Shown here piece by piece: positions 15,620-25,229 of a DNA stretch of 37,293 nucleotides (its first letter is position 1; every line of letters starts with the position of its first letter). The stretch spans positions 1 to 37,293 of the forward strand of contig JAEUVB010000014.1 in assembly GCA_016786845.1 (NCBI GenBank), given 5' to 3'. The stretch comes from Chitinophagaceae bacterium (lineage in GTDB: Bacteria; Bacteroidota; Bacteroidia; Chitinophagales; Chitinophagaceae). The position numbers and the translations under genes were made by a program. The notes below the pieces were generated by a model. It was not told the DNA's origin, searched no databases, and worked only from the letters and a program-made list of their open reading frames with translations.

Positions 15620-18031
15620 ATGAATTACAGGATCATTTTATTAGCGCTGAGTCTGCTCAGTGTCTTCGAATTGCATGCACAAACCTTTACAGCCACGCCC
15701 AATCAAGCTTGTGGCGAAGGGAGCAATTTGGTTTTCAATTTGCCGGTAAGCGGCGTCAATCCTACTTCAAATGTAAATAATGGCTTTTATGAGGTTTGTA
15801 TCACCCTCAACCATAATCAAGCGGCTGATGTGAGAATAGCTTTAGAATCACCTTCAGGTACTTATAAATGGTTGACGTATAACAATGGTGGAAATAATGC
15901 ATTTACTTCTGCATGTTTTAGGCTCTATGCCGATCATTCCATTCGCTATCAAAGTGCTCCGTTCAGTGGTAGTTATATGGCTTATGATGACCTGCGGAAT
16001 TATACTGATGGTCAAAACCCCAATGGTACTTGGAAACTTCATTATCTCGACAATAATACAAATAGTATCACCGGCACTTTGGTGAGTTGGAGTGTCACCT
16101 TTGCTCCCAATCCCCATATGGCGTCTATCAATGCCAGTAATACCAATCTGCCAATATTCAAAATTGATGTGCCACTAGGATATGTGCCTGACGATCCAAA
16201 GACCAATGGTACTTTGAAGATCATCAATAATGCATCTGCCGTGAATGCTTTTAATGCAACAGTCTATACAGAGCAATTTAATCTGGCCATAGAAAAGCAA
16301 GGTTTTACTTCTGCTTGGAACGATAAGCCGAACTATGACTTCGAATTTCAGAATTATAATTATAGTAGTGATACCTCTGTGGCACTCCTCGGTATGCCCA
16401 AAGAGAGCGATTGGATTCTCAAAGCTTGTGTAACGGATGAGTATATGATGAAGGATCCGCTCACCTTCGAAATGTCTCGACGCATGAAATATTATGCGCC
16501 ACGTACCCGCTTCGTAGAAGTGATGCTGAATGGCGAATATGTGGGCATGTATATCCTCACAGAGAAAATGAAACGCGATTCAGCCCGGATCAATATTGCC
16601 AAACTCAATCCATGGGATACGAGCGGGGTTGAATTGACCGGCGGTTATATCTTTGAAATTAATCCGAACGGTGACCCGCCGGCATGGTATTCCAATTACC
16701 TCGGTTATCAATATCAGAATCTGACCAGCACCTATGAGTATAAAGTGGTTTACCCCAAGCAGTCTACCTTGCCCATTCAACAACTAAATTACATTCATTC
16801 ATTTGTGGATAGTTTTGAAGATGCACTTGCTGGGCCCAATTTTCAGGATCCGAATATTGGCTGGCGAAAATATGCCGATGAAGATGATTTGATTGACTTT
16901 CTCATCGTAAGTGAATATTCTACTAATTACGATACCTATGGCCGCAGTACTTATTTGTATAAAGAAAAGAGTACAGATGGAAATAAAATACATTGTGGTC
17001 CTCCATGGGATTCAGACAGAGGATATTGCTGCACCAATGATTGGGTTCATATAGTGACTCATGGTTATTGGATATTTCCTTTTTGGTGGCAAAAGCTCAG
17101 AACGGATACTTTATTTAATGAACGTCTTGCTTGCCGATTTATGTCTTTACGTCAAAATGTGCTGACCGACGCTGCCTTTCTCAATTACATCGATAGTACA
17201 CAAACAATCATACAAGATGCCGTACAACGAAATGTCAATCGCTGGCAGAATACTTTGTACAATATTGTGGATCTGAAAAATAATGTTACCGGTCGTTTAG
17301 CCTGGATGCAAAGTCAGTTTCCGAATACAGTCTTTCCACCACTGCCGCTTACGACCGTCAGTTATTGTCAGGGTTCGCCGGTCGATATCTTTATCGGAAA
17401 TCAATACAGCTATAATTTTATACCGGGTCCGGATACTTCATATTATGTACCACCGGTTGCGGGTACTTACCAGGCCGAGGTCGGAAGTAATTACGGATGT
17501 AAGACGCTTCAAACATTTACCATCACGCCGCATCCTGATCCCATCATCATGGGGAATGCCTATCCTTGCCGCAATACCGCTGAAACGTATACTGTTATGA
17601 GTATACAAGGAGCCAATTATGTATGGACGGTAAACGGAGGAACGCCCATAGCCGGTTGTGGTGCAGCTGATAGTTTCTGTACCGTTCAATGGGGCAATCC
17701 TACATTCTGCATGGTGACCGTTAAGCAATCGCTCACCGCGACTTGTTCGGATACCGATATTCATCCGATTACCATTCAAACCTGTTCAGGCGTCAATGAT
17801 GAAGAGCTTAACAGTATGACCATTTATCCGTCTCCGGTAAAAGATAAACTCTTTATTCAATGTGATTTCAACATCCAAGAAGTGACGATTTACGATGCCA
17901 CAGGTCGTATCATATTCCGGTCGGGCAGTGAATCGACCATTGATGTGTCGGGCATACCGGCAGCATTGTACCTGATCAAAATTCGAAGTCAGGAAGGCAA
18001 GGAATACATCGGACGGTTTGTGAAGGAATAA
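15620..18031 (+). CDS. Secreted CotH-like protein with P-domain, PKD-like region and T9SS sorting domain
   Basis: This 803-residue protein has a signal peptide (MNYRIILLALSLLSVFELHA). A proprotein-convertase-type P domain at about 25-165 contains VRIALESPSGT and PNGTWKLHYLD. A CotH-like domain lies at about 180-520, a PKD/Ig-like segment near 590-720, and a T9SS sorting domain at the end (IYPSPVKDKLFI, ending GRFVKE). The CotH region keeps FVEVMLNGEYVGMYILTEKMKRD and a WDSD motif. It lacks the RGxSSQxxPKK block of its neighbour, which suggests reduced or absent kinase activity. ATG 15620 is preferred over a TTG one codon earlier. It is translated 3 nt after the upstream CotH stop. The two may act on the same surface substrate. 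Confidence 0.88.
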   Translation: MNYRIILLALSLLSVFELHAQTFTATPNQACGEGSNLVFNLPVSGVNPTSNVNNGFYEVCITLNHNQAADVRIALESPSGTYKWLTYNNGGNNAFTSACFRLYADHSIRYQSAPFSGSYMAYDDLRNYTDGQNPNGTWKLHYLDNNTNSITGTLVSWSVTFAPNPHMASINASNTNLPIFKIDVPLGYVPDDPKTNGTLKIINNASAVNAFNATVYTEQFNLAIEKQGFTSAWNDKPNYDFEFQNYNYSSDTSVALLGMPKESDWILKACVTDEYMMKDPLTFEMSRRMKYYAPRTRFVEVMLNGEYVGMYILTEKMKRDSARINIAKLNPWDTSGVELTGGYIFEINPNGDPPAWYSNYLGYQYQNLTSTYEYKVVYPKQSTLPIQQLNYIHSFVDSFEDALAGPNFQDPNIGWRKYADEDDLIDFLIVSEYSTNYDTYGRSTYLYKEKSTDGNKIHCGPPWDSDRGYCCTNDWVHIVTHGYWIFPFWWQKLRTDTLFNERLACRFMSLRQNVLTDAAFLNYIDSTQTIIQDAVQRNVNRWQNTLYNIVDLKNNVTGRLAWMQSQFPNTVFPPLPLTTVSYCQGSPVDIFIGNQYSYNFIPGPDTSYYVPPVAGTYQAEVGSNYGCKTLQTFTITPHPDPIIMGNAYPCRNTAETYTVMSIQGANYVWTVNGGTPIAGCGAADSFCTVQWGNPTFCMVTVKQSLTATCSDTDIHPITIQTCSGVNDEELNSMTIYPSPVKDKLFIQCDFNIQEVTIYDATGRIIFRSGSESTIDVSGIPAALYLIKIRSQEGKEYIGRFVKE

Positions 18032-18179
18032 GATCTATCTCTAGACAATCCTCTCACTGATTACTAAAAACTAAAAATTAAAAACTCAGCATTTTTTTGG
18101 GGTCAGCCAATTGCTTTCTTCATCCAATGGGCGTTGGCACCATTCAGCTAAGAATCAATTTTCATCCGCGTTCATCCTA

Positions 18180-19655
18180 TCAGTTTTTCTGAAATTGATA
18201 TTGGACCTTCGTTGTGAAGGCATCGTTCACTTTTACGGTATCCTGAAAATATTTCACAAAATAAATTTTATTCATAGTGCCACCGGTGCGGTCTTCAAAA
18301 AATACTTTACCCGTATGCGAAGGTGAAGAACAGGTGATTTTCCAATGCGTGAGTGGATTGATTATACTGACTTCTTTTGTAGAATCGGTATACGATTTTC
18401 CATCATCGGCTGTCAGTAAATAACTGATTCCATTCATGAGGCCTGTATTCACAGCATTGTTTACCGATAACTGTGGAAGATAGCCGGATCCAATAAAGCC
18501 CTGTTTCTTCCAAAGAAAAGAATACGTAGTTTCAACACCGGCTTCAGCAGTAAATTCCATAGACTGAGTATAGGTAAGCACTTCCTGCCCACTGGCCATA
18601 CAATAACCATTCACCGATAATACCGCACGATTGCATATAGTGGAAGGCCCCAAATCTTTGATGGTTACGGGTACTCCGTCTATATTCAGGCTCAGGCTAT
18701 TTAGAAATTGAGTATTCGTATGGCCAAGCCAAGTTTTTACCGAATCACCCGAAGGTGTGTAAGAAAATGCAAAATTGATATCCGATAATGTTTGTAAACT
18801 TATACCCTCATCAACGGGTTCAAATTGAGCGATTGGAAAATGACCTATGGTCATGGTGCTGTCATCATACCAGATACCACCGAGGGTATTGGTACCGGTC
18901 ATGGTGCCCGGAGTAATATATGGGGTATGGTAAAATGTGATTTTATGTGTTGTGGACGTCAGCTGATCGGCCAATAAAATACGGCGTGAGCTGCCATAAT
19001 AAGCATCCATGGTCACAACATCCTGAGGCGTTCTTCGGTTTAAAATTCTATCCGTTACATTCAGAGTGCCACCATTTGTGCTGAGGGCCGAAGCGGGAAT
19101 TACGCCCTGCTGTACAAGTTCCGCAGCCGTAGGCAAATGATTGGCCTTCGTTTTATCGCCATCAATTTCGACGACCATTACAGGGCAGGTATTATCGGGC
19201 ATATCATAAAGCCCGATACGGGTGGCATGATTACCCGTGGTAAATGTGATACTCGACTTCACATCTGATGTAAGCAAGGCCTCACCACAATACCCGGTGC
19301 TGCTCACCCGCGACCATAATCCTTTACGGATCGCTTGAGCTGCTTTTTGTCCACCCAAGATGCGCAATAAATCATAGCGTATTAATTCCGGACTGGGTGC
19401 GCCTGCATTTGATTGTAAATTACCTACAGAGAAAGCAATGGCATATCCCTTATGTTGAAGTGCAATCATATATTGAGGGACTCCCTGCTGAATCTTTTTT
19501 AACACCGCAACCGACTCCGGGCCGGGCAATTCTATAGGGTCCGGAGCCGTGTCGGTAATAGGACCAAACTCAGGAGCTTCCTGAACTACAATACTTCCCT
19601 TACTGCAGGCAAAGAGCAGAAATATGCAGCAAGAGAAAATGATTGTATTTTTCAT
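18180..19655 (-). CDS. Predicted lipoprotein, function unknown
   Basis: This 491-residue protein has a lipoprotein signal peptide: MKNTIIF, then a hydrophobic core and the lipobox LFACSKG, with Cys17 as the lipidated residue. The Ser-Lys-Gly that follows has no acidic run like the lipoprotein surface-export signal of some Bacteroidota, so the location (inner leaflet or surface) is open. The mature protein has no recognised catalytic motif. Beta-rich text with repeated Thr/Ser/Gly suggests Ig-like modules in the second half (residues 340-490). It is convergent with the CotH pair and lies 134 bp downstream of the same-strand T9SS gene. I do not recognise the family. Confidence 0.8.
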   Translation of the reverse strand: MKNTIIFSCCIFLLFACSKGSIVVQEAPEFGPITDTAPDPIELPGPESVAVLKKIQQGVPQYMIALQHKGYAIAFSVGNLQSNAGAPSPELIRYDLLRILGGQKAAQAIRKGLWSRVSSTGYCGEALLTSDVKSSITFTTGNHATRIGLYDMPDNTCPVMVVEIDGDKTKANHLPTAAELVQQGVIPASALSTNGGTLNVTDRILNRRTPQDVVTMDAYYGSSRRILLADQLTSTTHKITFYHTPYITPGTMTGTNTLGGIWYDDSTMTIGHFPIAQFEPVDEGISLQTLSDINFAFSYTPSGDSVKTWLGHTNTQFLNSLSLNIDGVPVTIKDLGPSTICNRAVLSVNGYCMASGQEVLTYTQSMEFTAEAGVETTYSFLWKKQGFIGSGYLPQLSVNNAVNTGLMNGISYLLTADDGKSYTDSTKEVSIINPLTHWKITCSSPSHTGKVFFEDRTGGTMNKIYFVKYFQDTVKVNDAFTTKVQYQFQKN

Positions 19656-19789
19656 GGTGTTTTAAAACGATAAAATTACAGTAAAGTAGGTGATCGTGTG
19701 TCGTGCAATCTATACTATTCTTACCAAATCCTAAGATAGCAGATTATCCATGACGCATCATGATCTTGAAATTCAGGTATGAAGGGCTT

Positions 19790-21775
19790 CTATTCCTTCA
19801 CAAACTTCATTCCCCAGATTTTATTCCCACGTTTAAATGTAGCCAAATAATGTCCGGGTGCTAAACTACGAACATCAATTTGCTCATGATCTTGGTGGCA
19901 ATCATCTTTTCGACGGACGATTTGTCCAATCATATCTGTAATGACATATTGGTCACCCTTTTGCACACCTTCGATCAACAGCACCGAACTTGCCGGCGAC
20001 GGATAGAGAATAAACCCATCCGGGATATTGAAGGTGTTGAGGCCTTCCGCATATTTCACTGTAATGGTATTGCTTTTCACGCTGTCAGGGTTGTAGCAAC
20101 CGTTAGGGATCAACCAGGCGTACACAGAATCATCCATGTTAGCAGGTGTAAAACTGATAAAATTCGTCGGGCTATTCGTGGTTTGGAAATACATATTGTT
20201 GCGATACCATTTCAGCTGATAAACCGGTATGGAGCCCGGAACCGCAGCTGTATAGGTTGCAGGAGTTCCTATGGTGACGATAGATGGACTGCTGCTGATG
20301 GTTACCGGTGGTGGAGTTACATTCGGGTTGACTGTCACCTGAATGGTCGATGTATTGCTACATCCGTTCGCATCCACTCCGGTCACCTGATAGATTTGAT
20401 TCCCGGATGGGGTAAATGCGACCCCATTCGTAACGCCATTGGTCCAAGTATATGTTAGGGCCCCTCCTCCGGTTAGGGTCACCGGTTCACCTGTACAAAC
20501 AGACGCTGAGGGGGCTGCAGAAGCCGTCACCGTTGGTGCCACGGGCACATTGAAAAATTGTGTTATGGTGGAGTCGATATTTGGATTTGCACAAGGAGCA
20601 TTGGAAACGACTATGCAAACAACCACATCACCACTGACCAATGTAGTAGAATAGTTTGGTCCTGTGCCTACAACCAAACCATTTTTCTTCCAGGTAATCG
20701 TGGGATTTGTGCCTCCATTTACAATCGTAGCACTATAATAGACCGTAGTATTGGTACAGAAAACCAAGGGAGAGGTACTGACATATACTTGAGGACTAGT
20801 GGCCTGATTAATCATCAGATTACTTCCATTATCCGTTCCGGTGATAGCCGGGTTAGAACTTATCACACGAATACGATATCCTGTACCGGCCATAGAAGTG
20901 CATGGGATTACGGTAGATATCGTACCACTGTTGGCTGTACTGTTGAGGGTTCCGATGGAAATCGGTGAAGCAAAACTGCCCATCGCATCTGATAGCTGAG
21001 CGGTATATACATTTCCTGAATTATAAGTTCCGGTGCTTGTAAAAGACACAGATAGAGATTGACATGCACATAGTGAAAGTGAAGAAATAGGATTGGTCGT
21101 AATCGTATTGACAGTTACAAGGGGTGTACTTAATGTAATGTCGTCAACAGCAAATGAAGGGTCGGTACCAACCCCGTCGTCATTATTCGTCCAGTTAAAT
21201 CCGATTTTAATATTGGGGTTATTATTGGCAGAAACAGGCAAAGCGACAGTACGTGATGTCCACAGGCCCTGCCCGCTGCAACCCGTTAATGTTTTTGGCA
21301 TATCATCGATTTGCGACCAATTGAGTCCGTCAAAATACCATAGCGTCGCATTATCGATTACACCGTCGCCATTTTCGATATAGTTGAAGTTGACACTGAT
21401 ATTGGTTTTGCCGGTACAATTAATGATCGGTGATTCTGAACGTCGGTTGGTTTCGACACAAAAAATAGGACATAGGCCACCGGCATTATAGGTAGCTCCA
21501 CTACCTAAAAGGGTATTGGTCACATGCATGGTATTATTTCCGTTACTGGCTACACCACAACTGGAGGGTGCGCCTAAATTTGGCGTAATACCTCCACCTT
21601 CAGCGTCACCAATGAAAAAGTAATTATAATCCGGATCATTTGCACCGGTAATCACATTCATAGTCCATGTACTGGTAGTGAAATTTTCTGTCCAAAATAC
21701 CTGTGCTTCAGAATTCAAATAGCTAAAAAGTGTACAAATCAACAAGGAGATGTATACTGGTATAATTTTTTTCAT
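19790..21775 (-). CDS. Secreted adhesin-like protein with MAM-like, Ig-like and T9SS domains
   Basis: This 661-residue exported protein has a signal peptide (residues 1-24, ending SEA). An N-terminal jelly-roll like the MAM/laminin-G-type domains common in T9SS cargo follows at about 27-215. It contains FWTENF, ISVNFNYIENG, WSQIDDMPKTL, and FAVDDITL at its end. Two or three Ig/PKD-like modules follow (about 220-560), with the typical VTLTGGGALTYTW phrase. The T9SS sorting domain starts at ILYPSPASSVLLIEG and ends WGMKFVKE. No enzyme motif is seen, so a binding or adhesion role is likely. It diverges from the beta-lactamase-fold gene at 21933. The 157-bp gap holds no full TAnnTTTG match. Confidence 0.85.
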   Translation of the reverse strand: MKKIIPVYISLLICTLFSYLNSEAQVFWTENFTTSTWTMNVITGANDPDYNYFFIGDAEGGGITPNLGAPSSCGVASNGNNTMHVTNTLLGSGATYNAGGLCPIFCVETNRRSESPIINCTGKTNISVNFNYIENGDGVIDNATLWYFDGLNWSQIDDMPKTLTGCSGQGLWTSRTVALPVSANNNPNIKIGFNWTNNDDGVGTDPSFAVDDITLSTPLVTVNTITTNPISSLSLCACQSLSVSFTSTGTYNSGNVYTAQLSDAMGSFASPISIGTLNSTANSGTISTVIPCTSMAGTGYRIRVISSNPAITGTDNGSNLMINQATSPQVYVSTSPLVFCTNTTVYYSATIVNGGTNPTITWKKNGLVVGTGPNYSTTLVSGDVVVCIVVSNAPCANPNIDSTITQFFNVPVAPTVTASAAPSASVCTGEPVTLTGGGALTYTWTNGVTNGVAFTPSGNQIYQVTGVDANGCSNTSTIQVTVNPNVTPPPVTISSSPSIVTIGTPATYTAAVPGSIPVYQLKWYRNNMYFQTTNSPTNFISFTPANMDDSVYAWLIPNGCYNPDSVKSNTITVKYAEGLNTFNIPDGFILYPSPASSVLLIEGVQKGDQYVITDMIGQIVRRKDDCHQDHEQIDVRSLAPGHYLATFKRGNKIWGMKFVKE

Positions 21776-21932
21776 GTGTATGAATTAGGTTTGTTTTATC
21801 CTGTGAATTTAATCAAAAAGAAGTTCTACCTATTTAATCCTCAGTAAAAATTTACAATCGTGTGACAGAAAATATTTATTTTCAAGGTTCAACTTGTGAT
21901 CAGAATAAATGTCTTAACCCCAAACTTGATGT

Positions 21933-23252
21933 ATGAAATCTATTTATTCCTTTCTTGTGCTTCTCTTTTTCTGTTCACATGCCAAGGCGCAAACCCTTTA
22001 TTTTCCACCCTTGGTCCCTACGGCACAATGGGATACCCTGAGTCCGGCCTCCCTGGGTTGGTGTCCGGATCCCATCGATACGCTTTATGATTTTTTACAA
22101 CAAGCCAATACAAAAGCGTTCATTGTTTTGAAAGACGGGAAGATCGTACTTGAAAAATATTTCGGCACATTTACTGCCGACAGTGCCTGGTATTGGGCTT
22201 CTGCCGGAAAGACCATCACTTCATTTCTTGTGGGTAAAGCACAGGAAGAAGCCCTTCTATCTTTGAATGACCCATCATCCATGTATCAAGGAGCAGGTTG
22301 GACCGATTTGCCGCCAAGTCAGGAGGACAGTATTCTCATTCTTCACCAACTCACCATGACCAGCGGGCTGGATGACGGTGTGCCGGATAACCACTGCACC
22401 ATCGATACTTGTTTGAAATATTTGGCCCCTGTCGGTACACGGTGGGCTTATCATAATGCACCCTATACATTGCTGGAAACTGTTTTGGAAAACGCAACGG
22501 CACAACCCATCAATACCTATACCCAACTCAAACTTAAAAACCAAACGGGGATGACCGGGGCATGGTATATGTCCGATTTCGACAATGTATTTTTTAGTAA
22601 GCCCAGAAGCATGGCCCGTTTTGGTCTGCTGATCCAAAATCACGGTATATGGAATGGTGATACATTATTGCATGACAGCAATTATTTCAATCAAATGGTC
22701 AATACCTCACAAAACCTTAATCTTAGTTACGGATATCTTTGGTGGCTCAATGGAAAATCTTCATTTATGCTGCCGGGATTACAAACCGTTTTTCCGGGAT
22801 CCTATGCGCCGCAGGCACCAACGGATATGATCGCCGCGTTGGGGAAGAATGGTCAGATCCTAAGTATCAGTCCTTCGAAAGGGATATTGTTCATTCGTAT
22901 GGGTGATGCGCCCGGAACCAATATCGTAGATGTGCCTGCAGCATTTTGTAATGAAATCTGGATCAAATTAAATGCAGTGATGTGCAGCCCGGCAGAGGTT
23001 ACAGAAAGTCAACCAGACCCTTTGCCAAAAGTTTATCCTTTACCCGTCTTGAATCAATTTACCGTTCAGTGGTCCGGTAAAACATTTAATGCCGAAGTTT
23101 ATGATCTTTCCGGTCGTATCAAGTTTCAGGCAAATCAAGTGGATCAAATATTAAATGAATCAACTGACCATTGGGCGAATGGAATCTATGTTTTGAAACT
23201 GACTTCACTTTCAAATGAAGTGAAGTATATGAAAATTCAAATTCAACATTAA
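21933..23252 (+). CDS. Secreted serine hydrolase of the beta-lactamase (class C/PBP) fold with T9SS sorting domain
   Basis: This 439-residue protein has a signal peptide (residues 1-19, ending AKA). The hydrolase domain runs at about 40-345, with the SxxK motif as SAGK (Ser90-Lys93) and YHN at 173-175 in place of the YxN triad motif. These are the acylation residues of class C beta-lactamases, DD-peptidases and related esterases. A T9SS sorting domain follows, starting near PLPKVYPLPVLNQF at residue 364. In this one PLP replaces the common PNP. Secretion to the cell surface makes an esterase, amidase or peptidase on an external substrate more likely than drug resistance. It is followed by the Moco operon after 51 bp on the same strand. 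Confidence 0.88.
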   Translation: MKSIYSFLVLLFFCSHAKAQTLYFPPLVPTAQWDTLSPASLGWCPDPIDTLYDFLQQANTKAFIVLKDGKIVLEKYFGTFTADSAWYWASAGKTITSFLVGKAQEEALLSLNDPSSMYQGAGWTDLPPSQEDSILILHQLTMTSGLDDGVPDNHCTIDTCLKYLAPVGTRWAYHNAPYTLLETVLENATAQPINTYTQLKLKNQTGMTGAWYMSDFDNVFFSKPRSMARFGLLIQNHGIWNGDTLLHDSNYFNQMVNTSQNLNLSYGYLWWLNGKSSFMLPGLQTVFPGSYAPQAPTDMIAALGKNGQILSISPSKGILFIRMGDAPGTNIVDVPAAFCNEIWIKLNAVMCSPAEVTESQPDPLPKVYPLPVLNQFTVQWSGKTFNAEVYDLSGRIKFQANQVDQILNESTDHWANGIYVLKLTSLSNEVKYMKIQIQH

Positions 23253-23303
23253 TCCATCTTCATCGAATGAAATTATGCAATTAGATTTACAAAAAATAGC
23301 GGT

Positions 23304-24491
23304 ATGATTTCAGTCGCGGATGCACTTCAATTGATTCTTCAAAACACAGAACCATTAGAGGCCATACGAATAAGGACTGATGGAGCATTGGATTACGCCA
23401 TATCCGAAGATGTATGCTCCGAAATCGATTTTCCATCTTTTCGACAATCAGCGATGGATGGATATGCTATTCGGTATGAAGATTATGAGAAGGGAGTGCC
23501 AATCATCTTGGTAGCAGAAACTCAAGCCGGAAATGTACATGCTTTTAACCTTTCGTCCGGACAGGCCATTCGAATCTTTACAGGAGCCATGGTTCCCGAG
23601 GGTGCAGATACCGTAGTGATGCAGGAACGTGTTACACAATCAGATACTCATTTATTAATAGAACCGCATGAACTTCAAATGGGTGCCAACATCCGTCCGG
23701 TCGCTTCCCAATGTCATAAAGGTGAAAAAGTAATGCAGAAGGGTGATCGACTCAGTCCGGGAGCCTCTGCTTTTTTAACCGGATTGGGTATGGAATGGGT
23801 CCCGGTATGTCGCAAGCCTGTCATACGAATCATCAATACAGGTAAAGAATTGATGCCTGCAGGATCCGACCTTCAGCCGGGACAAATTTATGAAAGCAAT
23901 TCTGTGGCGCTTATTCAGGCATTACAATCTATGTCATTGAAGGTGGATCGGGTCAGAATGGTTGACGATGATGTGCAACTTTTGCAACAAGCCATTGCAG
24001 AGGAACTTGAACAATGTGATGTATTGTTACTGACCGGTGGTGTCTCGGTAGGTGATTATGATTTTGTGATTCCGGCTGCACAGGCAAATGGTATAGAAAC
24101 CATCTTTCATAAAATCCGGCAAAAGCCGGGCAAGCCATTATATTTTGGAAAAAAAGACAAGAAGTATATCGTTGGACTGCCGGGAAATCCGGGTTCTGTA
24201 ATGACCTGCTTTTACATGTATGTCGTGCCTGTGATGAGAAGATTGATGGGATACCAAGAGATCACCATGCCGCATTATTACTTGCCCTCCCTTCAGCCGA
24301 TTAAGAAAAAAGGAAGTCTGACTCATTTTCTCAAGGCCAAATTATATCCTGATGGAGTATACATTTTGGATCATCAGGAATCATATAAGATGAATGCCTT
24401 TGCTCGGGCCAATGCACTCATAGAAATACCCGAAGAAAAGAATAGCACGGAAAAAGGTGAACTTGTGAAAGTATATTTGCTGTACACATAA
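23304..24491 (+). CDS. moeA: Molybdopterin molybdenumtransferase MoeA
   Basis: MoeA inserts molybdate into adenylylated molybdopterin to give molybdenum cofactor (Moco). The 395-residue protein carries the diagnostic blocks: RQSAMDGYAIR near residue 50, FTGAMVPEGADTVVMQE near 92-108, the INTGKELMPAG and GGVSVGDYDFV region at about 250, and GLPGNPGSVMTCF near 292. It is the first gene of a ten-gene same-strand run to 30244 with gaps of at most 9 nt or short overlaps. The preceding secreted hydrolase ends 51 bp upstream. A weak -7-like TAGATTTA lies at 23282-23289. The leader is too short to hold a Moco riboswitch. Confidence 0.97.
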   Translation: MISVADALQLILQNTEPLEAIRIRTDGALDYAISEDVCSEIDFPSFRQSAMDGYAIRYEDYEKGVPIILVAETQAGNVHAFNLSSGQAIRIFTGAMVPEGADTVVMQERVTQSDTHLLIEPHELQMGANIRPVASQCHKGEKVMQKGDRLSPGASAFLTGLGMEWVPVCRKPVIRIINTGKELMPAGSDLQPGQIYESNSVALIQALQSMSLKVDRVRMVDDDVQLLQQAIAEELEQCDVLLLTGGVSVGDYDFVIPAAQANGIETIFHKIRQKPGKPLYFGKKDKKYIVGLPGNPGSVMTCFYMYVVPVMRRLMGYQEITMPHYYLPSLQPIKKKGSLTHFLKAKLYPDGVYILDHQESYKMNAFARANALIEIPEEKNSTEKGELVKVYLLYT

Positions 24492-24497
24492 TTTGTG

Positions 24498-25229
24498 ATG
24501 GACATCAGTTTGCTTTTTTACTTTCTCATTTTTATCGTCGCACTGTTGTATGCTTCTGTTGGTCATGGAGGTGCCAGCGGTTATCTGGCCCTAATGGGTA
24601 TTTGGGGTATCAGCCAAACGAGCGCCAGGCCGGCAGCATTGATACTGAATTGCGTGGTTTCTGTCATTGCTTTCATACAGTATTATCGAAGCGGATATTT
24701 CAATTTTAAATTATTTGTCAGTCTCGCTGCTGCCTCAGTGCCTATGGCTTATATAGGTGGATTATTTACTTTAAATGAACATCTGTATAAACAGATATTA
24801 GGTGTATTGCTCTTATTGACGGCCTTACGTTTTTTCATTCCTTTAGAGAATACTTCTGGAGAATTGCGCAAGCCTAACATGATCTATATTTTAAGTATGG
24901 GTGCCATCATAGGATTGATATCCGGATTGATTGGCATTGGAGGGGGTATCATTTTGTCACCCTTGCTGATTCTGTTTCGGTGGAGTGATTTGAAAACGAG
25001 TGCAGGTATTAGTGCACTATTTATTTTTGTCAATTCGCTTTCCGGATTAGCCGCGCTTTCCCAAAAAGGATTTCAGGTGTCTGAGAATATGATGTTCATG
25101 GTGGTTCTGGCTGTTGGTGGTGGTTTGTTGGGTAGTTTATTCGGTGCCCGATATTTGAATATTCCTGTGCTTAACCGGGTTTTGGGTATCGTGTTGGGTA
25201 TTGCTTCGCTCAAATTGATTTTACTATGA
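24498..25229 (+). CDS. TauE/SafE (TSUP) family sulfite/sulfur anion permease
   Basis: This 243-residue polytopic membrane protein has about seven to eight hydrophobic segments. It shows the two TSUP signatures: VGHGGASGYLALMG near the N-terminus and GLISGLIGIGGGIILSPLLI in the middle. TSUP proteins move sulfite, sulfonates or other sulfur anions across the inner membrane. The ATG at 24498 is preferred over a GTG one codon earlier. It starts 6 nt after moeA and overlaps mobA by 4 nt (ATGA), so it is translationally tied to Moco synthesis. One reading is sulfite handling for a Mo-dependent sulfite oxidase or for sulfur transfer. Molybdate transport cannot be excluded. Confidence 0.9.
   Translation: MDISLLFYFLIFIVALLYASVGHGGASGYLALMGIWGISQTSARPAALILNCVVSVIAFIQYYRSGYFNFKLFVSLAAASVPMAYIGGLFTLNEHLYKQILGVLLLLTALRFFIPLENTSGELRKPNMIYILSMGAIIGLISGLIGIGGGIILSPLLILFRWSDLKTSAGISALFIFVNSLSGLAALSQKGFQVSENMMFMVVLAVGGGLLGSLFGARYLNIPVLNRVLGIVLGIASLKLILL

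Noticed and set aside
21933..23252. Beta-lactam resistance gene
   Set aside because: The SxxK/YxN pair is shared with many esterases and peptidases, and the T9SS sorting domain suggests a surface enzyme. There is no specific resistance evidence.
23253..23303. Moco riboswitch upstream of moeA
   Set aside because: The gap is only 51 bp, too short for the aptamer, and shows no matching helices.
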